Positions 8,822 through 14,674 of a DNA stretch of 14,674 nt are shown here, piece after piece (the stretch's first letter is position 1; the number at the start of each line of letters is the position of its first letter). Made by a program: the position numbers and the translations under genes. The notes beneath the pieces were generated by a model that searched no databases, had not been told where the DNA came from, and saw only the letters and a program-made list of their open reading frames with translations. Source of the stretch: Jimgerdemannia flammicorona (Eukaryota > Mucoromycota > Endogonomycetes > Endogonales > Endogonaceae); NCBI GenBank assembly GCA_003990745.1, contig RBNI01004087.1, positions 1 to 14,674 on the forward strand, read 5' to 3'.

Positions 8822-10438
8822 ATGCTTTATCTCACCAACGACGACCAACTTCTACCTTTCTTCCTGCCACTCGGTATCATCGGATTCTTTCGCTACTTAT
8901 GGTTCTTCATCAAGGTGACCGCTTGGTTCTTCTATCGACCTGTGTTGCCCAAGGCGAACCCCACGTATTCGCCCGACGATGTCACAATCATCGTGCCGAC
9001 AATTGACGCTGGCGAAGAGTTCAAAATCGCAGCACGTAGCTGGATGGCGAACGACCCGCACGAGATTTTGATTATCACGGAGAAGCGGATGCGCGGTCCG
9101 CTGCAGCAACTCGCGGACGAGGTGAACCCGGACAAGATCCGCGTATTGACGGTGTCGCGTGCGAACAAGCGGCTCCAAATGACTGAGGGAATAAATAACT
9201 GCAATACGGAGATCATTGTCTTCGCCGACGACGACGCCATCTGGAAGCCGACATTTTTGGAGTACGTGCTGGCCTGCTTCGAGGACCTCAAGATGGGTGG
9301 GGTCGGCACGTGCCAGACGGTGCACGCGGTCGACCCGTCAGGGTACCAGACGGTGTGGGAGGTGCTGGCCGGGTTCCGGCTGAGCTTCCGCAACATTGAG
9401 GTAGCGGCGTCGACGCACATTGATGGCGGAGTGTGCTGTATTTCGGGGCGGACAGCGGCGTATCGCACGCTGATCCTCAAGGACCCGGCATTCCAGTACG
9501 GGTTCACGAACGATTTGTGGCGGGACAAGTACCCGCTAAACTCGGGAGACGACAAGTTCCTGACGCGGTGGATGGTGTCGCACGGGTGGAACACGTACAT
9601 CCAGGTGTGCCCGGAGGCAGAGCTGTACTCGACGTTCAAGAACAATTGGCGGTTCATCAAACAGGTGCTGCGATGGACGCGCAACACCTGGCGCTCCGAT
9701 TTCCGTTCGCTGTTCATGGAGCGCTACATCTGGTTTCGGCACCCGTACGTGGCGTTCACGATGTTGGACAAATTTTTCAACCCATTCACGCTCCTGGCCG
9801 GACCGTTTCTCGTCGGCGTCTACGCCTTCCACCAGGTCAACCACCCGCATCCCAAGCCGCTCTGGAACATCCTCGTCTCATATATCTGCTGGCTACTACT
9901 CACACGCGCGTTCAAGCTCACTCCGCACCTTCTGCGGCGGCCGCAAGACATCATCCATATTCCCGCGTGGCTCATTTTTGGTTACTATTTTGCAATCATG
10001 AAGCTGTACGCGCTGTTTACGCTGCACGAGGTGGCTTGGGGCACGCGTGCGGGCGTCGGGACGACGCTGGCGGCGGACATTGCGAAGGAGGACGCGGCGG
10101 CGGCGACGAAGATGCAGCGCGATCACAACGACGTCAAGATTGAACTGAACGATCTGGGGTCACACGTCAGGCATCACGAGGACAAGATGTGCGAGGATGA
10201 TGAGACGGACGACAGGTATAGCGGATATCACCATTACACGATGGCGTCAAGAGAACTAGGGGCGGACGGGATGCCTGTGCCCACCAGCCGGTCGCTCAGT
10301 CCGCTCATGAGCGCGATAGGCGGCGGTAATGGGAGCGCGATAGGCAGCGCGATAGGCGGCGGTAATGGGAGCGCGGCGATGTACATCAACCGGCTGAGCC
10401 CGTTGGATTCATTGGGGCTCGGTATTAAGATAGTTTAG
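8822..10438 (+). CDS. Family 2 glycosyltransferase, Cps1/fungal-GT2-type membrane polysaccharide synthase
   Basis: Complete intronless 538-aa protein. An N-terminal membrane segment (about 12-38) precedes a GT-A domain: IIVPTIDAGEEF strand (57-67), FADDDAIW with the nucleotide-sugar/metal aspartates (D136-D138), NSGDDKF (D243-D244) and the processive-synthase QVLRW (QxxRW, Q281/R284/W285). Further membrane segments lie at about 322-338, 347-363 and 380-400, and WGTR (406-409) follows. This is the layout of hyaluronan-synthase/Cps1-like GT2 enzymes, which polymerise and export a polysaccharide at the plasma membrane. Relatives in Ascomycota affect hyphal growth and the outer wall. The product cannot be read from sequence. 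The C-terminal tail (about 420-538) is hydrophilic, with Asp/Glu/His-rich stretches and a 12-residue duplicated Gly/Ser/Ala repeat. The start codon follows a CT-rich leader (CAGCCAAGATG). It lies tandem to and 334 bp upstream of the makorin gene. Confidence 0.92.
   Translation: MLYLTNDDQLLPFFLPLGIIGFFRYLWFFIKVTAWFFYRPVLPKANPTYSPDDVTIIVPTIDAGEEFKIAARSWMANDPHEILIITEKRMRGPLQQLADEVNPDKIRVLTVSRANKRLQMTEGINNCNTEIIVFADDDAIWKPTFLEYVLACFEDLKMGGVGTCQTVHAVDPSGYQTVWEVLAGFRLSFRNIEVAASTHIDGGVCCISGRTAAYRTLILKDPAFQYGFTNDLWRDKYPLNSGDDKFLTRWMVSHGWNTYIQVCPEAELYSTFKNNWRFIKQVLRWTRNTWRSDFRSLFMERYIWFRHPYVAFTMLDKFFNPFTLLAGPFLVGVYAFHQVNHPHPKPLWNILVSYICWLLLTRAFKLTPHLLRRPQDIIHIPAWLIFGYYFAIMKLYALFTLHEVAWGTRAGVGTTLAADIAKEDAAAATKMQRDHNDVKIELNDLGSHVRHHEDKMCEDDETDDRYSGYHHYTMASRELGADGMPVPTSRSLSPLMSAIGGGNGSAIGSAIGGGNGSAAMYINRLSPLDSLGLGIKIV
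10310..10375 (+). repeat. 36-bp tandem duplication inside the GT2 C-terminal tail
   Basis: About 30 identical bases (beginning AGCGCGATAGGCGG) recur at a 36-bp period, encoding two SAIGGGNGSA-type 12-residue units (about 497-518). The period is a multiple of three, so copy-number change would keep the frame. It lies outside the catalytic and membrane regions. Confidence 0.85.
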
Positions 10439-10584
10439 ATGTAATCAGGTTAGCGAAGTTTCTTGGTCCAAATAGACGTTGTAGTTATATATCATTATGG
10501 ATCATGGCCCAATACATTTGTCACATTTCTCGCGCAAATTTGTTTGTTTCTTTCGGATTTGATTGTGTGAATTGAGAATTATGA

Positions 10585-10617
10585 GGCGGAATAATTATGG
10601 CGGAATAATTATGGCGG
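10585..10617 (+). repeat. 14-bp tandem repeat in the makorin upstream region
   Basis: GGCGGAATAATTAT occurs twice in perfect tandem and is followed by a partial third copy (GGCGG). It lies about 155-190 bp upstream of the preferred ATG. It could be a duplicated regulatory site or a simple minisatellite. Confidence 0.8.
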
Positions 10618-10663
10618 CCAAAGTGTCATGTGACAGAAGTCTCAAGCGTCAACATTTTCTTGA

Positions 10664-10740
10664 TTCTCCCCCCCCCCGTCATTCCCACTCCCTCTCCCAC
10701 CCCCCTATCCCTTCCCCCCCTGGCCCCTACTCAACCCTAC
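10664..10740 (+). promoter_or_regulatory. Strong C/T-rich tract upstream of the makorin start
   Basis: About 75 nt composed almost entirely of C and T (runs of C up to about 10), ending some 30 nt before the ATG at 10773. It is typical of a fungal pyrimidine-rich promoter or leader. Read as protein it gives low-complexity Pro/Ser/His, which argues that translation starts at 10773 and not at the in-frame ATG at 10563. Confidence 0.45.
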
Positions 10741-10772
10741 TCCATCAGAGAAACAGAAACAACATAAACCAC

Positions 10773-12655
10773 ATGGCCGCAACGAACAGACCCGTTTGCA
10801 GGTTCTTTCTCCAGTCCACCTGTATCTACGGCCAGAACTGCTTCTTCTCTCACCAGAACCCTACTCCGGATAGCGCCACTCCCTCCCCCTCCTCCTCATT
10901 CACCACAACCCGCTTCCCGCACCAGCTCACCTCCCCAACACCCACCCCCACCACCACCACTGCCTCGCCCTCTCAGCAAAGGATATATTGTAAGTATTTC
11001 CTGCAAGGTTACTGCCATCGCGGCGCTTCGTGCTGGTTCCTGCACGAGCTGCCCATTGAGGAGGACGCGCGCCTGATTATCGACCTGGAGAGGGACACCA
11101 CCGCCTCCGACACTACCAGCGTTAGAACCATCACCACCATTGTGTCCTCATCGAGCGCCAGTAGCAACTCCACCACTACATCCACGTCTACAGTAATTGC
11201 CGGGCCGGCGAAGGTCCACGAACAACCTGTACACGAGCTTGAGAATGACGTCGGCAGTGTGGTCTTAGATGAGGTCACTGAGGTTGTGAATGAGGAGGTC
11301 ACTGAAATTGTAACCGAGTTCGACGAGTTCGACAACCAGCCAGAGTTTGTCGAGAAGCAACCTCTAGAAGAGACTGTGGAGGAAAGACAATGCGCAATAT
11401 GCTTTGAGGTTCCCGCGACGTTTGGGTTACTGGGTGAGTTGAAATCAGAAAGCTATGTCGTACTCTGTGAATAGTTTGCTTGTTTGCTGAGCACATTTTA
11501 TTTTTATTTTATTATTATTTTTAATATGAATGTTGTCGAGTTGAACCATCTGATCGCACTTGTTATATATCCTTCATAGCATCCTGCTGATCTCCTTCCC
11601 TCTTATCTTCTATGATCCTCACAGTGTCGTGCGATCACGTTTACTGTCTAGGTAAGTGTTATTTTATGACCAAAGACTACGCTCACTCTCATTTTTGGCC
11701 AATAGACCCACTCTGATTTATAATTCTCCCACCCTGTTACCCATCCATAGAATGCATCCGTGAATGGCGTAAAAATAAATCCTCGGGCTCATCTCTTGCC
11801 TCCCCATTCAACTCCGACCGCAATTCCCACCGCCCCGTTTCTCCCTCGGGCTCCAGCACTACCTCCTCTTCCACCGCGGACCTTGGGCCGACCAAAACCT
11901 GTCCCCTCTGCCGCACACCTTCACCCTACATCATTCCCTCGTCCATCTACCCCGCGACGGCGCAAGACAAGACAGTCATGAACGACCGCTACAAAGCTTC
12001 GTTGTCACGCATCCCCTGCAGATATTTTGAGCAATCGAATCGCAATCGCCGCACCTGCCTGTTTGGTGACGACTGCTTTTTCCGCCACGCGGAGGCCGTG
12101 GCGCCCGATGTACGGGTTCCCGTGGAGCGGCCGCGGGGGGGGAGGCGCGTGAACCGTGGCGGATGGGGTGGCGGAGGTCGTTTTTTGCGGCTTGACGATT
12201 GGGGGTACCCAGATATGCAGACAGAGCTCAACCTCATGATCGACATGGCTACCGAGACGGCGTACCGGGCCACCGGTTGGGGGGACCACCCTGACGACCC
12301 CGTGTCCGGGGAGGACGAACTGGCGCGGATGCTGGAGATGATGATGCTTGGAGAGATGATGGCGGCGTCGGAGGCGGCGGGGGCGGAAAGGGAACGGAAC
12401 ACCCAGCGCGCGCAGCGGGAGCGCGAGTCGTACGAAGAATGGGATGGGAACGGGGACGTACCATCCGGGAGGTGGGTAAGGATGGGCGATTGGGGTATCT
12501 ATCGAGCTGAGCCAGGCGCAAGGGGCGGTGGTAGCCGCGGCGGGAGAAGAAGGGGCCGTGGCCGTGGGAGGGGCCCAGCAAGTGTATCGTATGTGGTCGG
12601 GCGCGAGCAATATGAGTACGGGAGGGTTTCGAATGACGATGAGGCATCCTGGTAG
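10773..12655 (+). CDS. MKRN: Makorin-type E3 ubiquitin ligase (CCCH-CCCH-RING-CCCH), three exons
   Basis: Model: join(10773..11433,11625..11651,11751..12655), 530 aa. Two CCCH fingers of form C-x7-C-x5-C-x3-H lie at C9-H27 and C73-H91. A Ser/Thr-rich linker and an acidic region (about 155-206) follow. The C3HC4 RING uses C207, C210, C223, H225, C228, C231, C280 and C283, with the core SCDHVYCLECIREW. The RPxPY-type stretch after the RING (CRTPSPYIIPSS) and a third CCCH finger (C319, C332, C338, H342; RYF...FGDDCFFRH) match makorins, which bind RNA and ubiquitylate proteins, often in ribosome quality control or translation. The animal-type makorin Cys-His motif between finger 2 and the RING is not seen. 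The C-terminus has a Met/Glu/Ala helix (about 415-440) and an RGG/RG-rich box suited to RNA binding. The RING loop between C231 and C280 is long (48 residues) and Ser-rich. Start chosen by the ACCACATGGCC context. Confidence 0.92.
11434..11624 (+). other. Intron 1 of the makorin gene (191 nt)
   Basis: Begins GTGAGT and ends CCTCACAG, phase 1. It splits the RING after FGLL. It is AT-rich in the middle, unlike the flanking exons, and has stops in the upstream frame. Removal joins FGLL to VSCDHVYC, restoring the RING zinc-ligand spacing. Confidence 0.85.
11625..11651 (+). other. 27-nt micro-exon encoding the RING core
   Basis: Bounded by CCTCACAG upstream and GTAAGT downstream. It adds exactly nine codons net (phase 1 to phase 1), encoding V-S-C-D-H-V-Y-C-L. 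These include RING ligands C223, H225 and C228. Skipping it would stay in frame but destroy zinc binding. Confidence 0.85.
11652..11750 (+). other. Intron 2 of the makorin gene (99 nt)
   Basis: Begins GTAAGTG and ends CCATCCATAG, phase 1. Splicing forms the Glu codon of CLECIREW and restores the RING. It is pyrimidine-rich near the 3' end. Confidence 0.88.
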
Positions 12656-12924
12656 TGAGTGGGTTTTCCGTCGAGCAGAGGCGTTGCGAACTTGGCAACT
12701 CGTACCTATTCGTCTATCTCCTGTTTTACGCCATGTATGGAATGTATCGGTTGTAGATCCATCTTTTGTCGCAAGTCGTGAGGTTGGGTGGTGTGAATTA
12801 GTCCCAATAGCTTTTCACCATCTCCCACCATTCTGCTATATTGTCGTACTCTTATCTGGCTGCTGTATAATTTTCATTTCTGTTTGCTTTCGCTTTCGCT
12901 TTTTTGGAGCTCGATGCACGACTC

Positions 12925-12950
12925 AAAAAAAAAAAAAAAAAGAAAAAAAA
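12925..12950 (+). repeat. A-rich homopolymer tract (A17-G-A8)
   Basis: Seventeen A, one G and eight A, located 270 nt after the makorin stop. It may lie in or beyond the 3' UTR. Confidence 0.9.
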
Positions 12951-13312
12951 TTGTTCAACATGTCCACCTTGGTAGTGGGATCTCAATTTTCTTTCATCAT
13001 TACAATCAATACATCTTTTGAAACTCCATTCGGTCGCTCTTTATCGCGAGATCCATGTTTTCCTGCGGATGTCCTTGGACCCCGCACAACCGGGGAACAC
13101 GGTGTTGGGTGCATTTGTTTCTTCCCATTCGAAGCGAGATCCGCGGGTTATTTGATCAATCCTAGCAAGAAGCGCGGCGAACGGATATTGTGAGCAATAT
13201 AGTTCGCGACAAAGATGAAATTGATTCAGGGGCAACGCCCAAAACAAGATTTCGGTCACATCTATCAAGGAACTTTATCGTGATCTTCGTGGAAGTATAT
13301 ACTTTCAACTCA

Positions 13313-13819
13313 TTACTGTCTGCCATCGCGCACGAATATTTCCCAAAGCGGATAGTATAATAGGTTCTGGCTTGTCTCGCGATCTTCGAATGGGGTTAGC
13401 GTTGGATGCAGCAGCCCATGTGCGAAATGGCCGGTTATGTAAGCTAGTGCAGGGCCTGTGAAAGTACATAATTGTATAGCATCGACTTGACGGCGCACAT
13501 GCGGCGACGTCGTCATTTGCTTACGATGACGCAATGAAAGAGGGAAGGGAGTTAACTCCATCGCCCACCGCTTCTCGGAGCAACTTGCATGTGTTGGACG
13601 AATGCGTATTCAAGTCGACGTGGGAGTGAACTCTGCGAGATGTGCGTACGTATGCATCCCCTTCGGGGTTTTATCAAACCATCTCGCTGTTGACGCGTAA
13701 GGCAATACCTCACGATATCGACGATTGTCCGCGCGCGTAAAGGCCGGACCCCCCGTTGGCCCTTGCATCAATTCCTCTCTTCCGTTCTTATTATTGGAAA
13801 CCTTGAAATGATATTTCAT
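13313..13819 (-). pseudogene. Minus-strand open frame with one internal stop (possible decayed gene or exons)
   Basis: One reading frame from an ATG at 13819 to a stop at 13313 (169 codons) is interrupted only by a TGA at 13610-13612. Segments look protein-like (RADNRRYREVLPYASTARWF; GPALAYITGHFAHG; LLYYPLWEIFVRDGRQ). Within it, a GTAAGC after SLRH and TTTCACAG before the GPALAY segment could be a short intron that keeps the frame. No family is recognised. It could equally be chance, exons of an unresolved gene, or a degraded copy. The GC content is higher than in the spacers around it. Confidence 0.2.
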
Positions 13820-14284
13820 TCCCCGCCTGTCACTATTCTATCAGTCCTTCAAACAAGTGCGTTCTACATATCACGGTGATCTAGACGGGGCCACACGAAC
13901 ACATGAATCCAGGCTCCACCGGGTAGCACATGAAGAAAGCACAGGGTCCGCCGACGGCAGCGTGATTGCCCAAGGGCTGGGTTGTGCGACCGATCTTCGC
14001 GGGTGACAGGAGCGCGCTTGGCCCGAAATGGGAAAGGTTATGCGGAAGGTTGAGGATAGAAGGCGCCAAACGGACGGTAATTGAACTCAAAACCTACGAC
14101 GATTCGACCGCTTTTCTGCCCGCAAGCCCGTGCTCTTTTTTTCATACATACCACCCCACCAGTCAGTTGACTCATCGTGGTCGTTGATGGCTGTAATCCT
14201 CCGCCTCCGACCAGAGGACGAACAAAAACAACAATAATTTTTAGTTTTTACCCCGCTGTGTCCCAAACTTATTTCGACATGCGC

Positions 14285-14305
14285 TTTTTTTTTTTTTTTT
14301 TTTTT
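14285..14305 (+). repeat. Poly-T tract (21 nt)
   Basis: Uninterrupted run of 21 T on the plus strand. It lies about 96 nt upstream of the probable terminal exon at 14402 and could sit within an intron. Confidence 0.9.
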
Positions 14306-14401
14306 GGCGAGCAAAGCTTACTGCGGCCAGTGGTATGGAAGTATGAATATCAATTTTGCTGTTTCCAGTTCCCGTAGACCTGGGACACTTGTCTCTCCTA
14401 G

Positions 14402-14607
14402 ACAATAAAAACCCCGGCGCGTGGAAGAGCAGAATAAAGGAATTGCCAAAGATGTTGTGGTCTCTAGGTTTTTGCGAAGACGCTCTGGCAACTGATCGTG
14501 TGAAATATAGGTCCAAGGGACACGTTAGAGGACAAAAAACAAATTTGAATTACAAGACAAAATCCAAAACCTTCAAAGGATGGTTTCCTACGAAGCTTTC
14601 GAGTTAG
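14402..14607 (+). CDS. Probable terminal exon of an unidentified plus-strand gene
   Basis: A pyrimidine-rich 3' splice site (CTTGTCTCTCCTAG) leads into a frame open for about 68 codons to a TAG stop. The peptide is basic and looks like real protein: PGAWKSRIKELPKMLWSLGF, then a Lys/Arg-rich segment, ending FKGWFPTKLSS. An alternative acceptor (TTTCCAG before 14369) would extend the exon in the same frame. Upstream exons were not identified, and there is no convincing ATG in a good context. I do not recognise the family, although the GWFP ending recalls SH3-like tails. It may be part of a multi-exon gene or a remnant. Confidence 0.35.
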
Positions 14608-14674
14608 GTGACAGTGCGCTGACGTCGCGTGTGAAATGGGCGGATGGACTAGCCGCCATTCAATAAGAGAAAGA

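Larger units (their letters stand above)
12656..14401. other. Spacer with long homopolymers and unassigned open frames
   Basis: Downstream of makorin there is an A17-G-A8 tract (12925-12950) and a T21 tract (14285-14305). GC content rises at about 13030-13200, 13330-13770 and 13880-14110, where minus-strand frames are open (13041-13268, 13313-13819 with one stop, 13881-14090). No domain is recognisable in any of them, and plus-strand frames in the same stretches are also partly open. I see no tRNA, rRNA or transposon ends. Confidence 0.4.

Noticed and set aside
9433..10143. 236-codon plus-strand ORF overlapping the GT2 gene
   Set aside because: It is a shadow frame of a GC-rich coding region. 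The GT2 frame carries all the motifs.
10563..10772. N-terminal extension of makorin from the ATG at 10563
   Set aside because: The extension translates the 14-bp repeat and the C/T tract into low-complexity residues. The ATG at 10773 has a better context and directly precedes the first CCCH finger.
11978..12655. Separate 225-aa CCCH protein starting at 11978
   Set aside because: It is in frame with the upstream makorin exon 3, and the RING only makes sense when joined. It is the C-terminal part of the same gene.

Overview
The window looks like nuclear DNA of a fungus. Protein-coding exons are fairly GC-rich and sit in AT-rich spacers full of poly-A/T runs. Introns are short with GTGAGT/GTAAGT-type donors, and one has a CTAAC-type branch point. 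Promoters are pyrimidine-rich. The recognisable proteins (a CHAT/NB-ARC receptor-like protein, a Cps1/GT2-type membrane glycosyltransferase and a makorin-type RING protein) fit a fungus. An early-diverging, chytrid-like lineage is possible from the style of the spacers, but this is only an impression.

Layout. (1) 158-2999, minus strand: a large gene encoding an N-terminal CHAT caspase-like protease, a central NB-ARC NTPase, a winged-helix-like segment and an unusual C-terminal extension. That extension carries traces of a dynamin-like GTPase fold. One 70-nt intron is proposed, and the 3' end may lie beyond the left edge. (2) 3067-8763: about 5.7 kb without a convincing complete gene. It holds poly-A tracts, AT microsatellites, a good orphan first exon (6090-6210) and several short ORFs of unknown meaning. 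(3) 8822-10438, plus strand: an intronless GT2 glycosyltransferase, complete, with all catalytic motifs and a C-terminal tail containing a 36-bp tandem repeat. (4) 10773-12655, plus strand: a makorin homologue (CCCH-CCCH-RING-CCCH plus RGG tail) in three exons, the middle one only 27 nt. (5) 12656-14674: a mixed stretch with an open minus-strand frame broken by one stop, long homopolymers, and a probable terminal exon of an unidentified plus-strand gene (14402-14607).

The three main genes do not form a pathway. The GT2 and makorin genes are tandem, same-strand neighbours about 330 bp apart. The CHAT/NB-ARC gene is the best candidate for an unusual system: a fungal NLR-like cell-death or self/non-self receptor with an intact protease dyad and an odd, apparently degenerate GTPase-like C-terminus. 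Its function is inferred from family architecture only.
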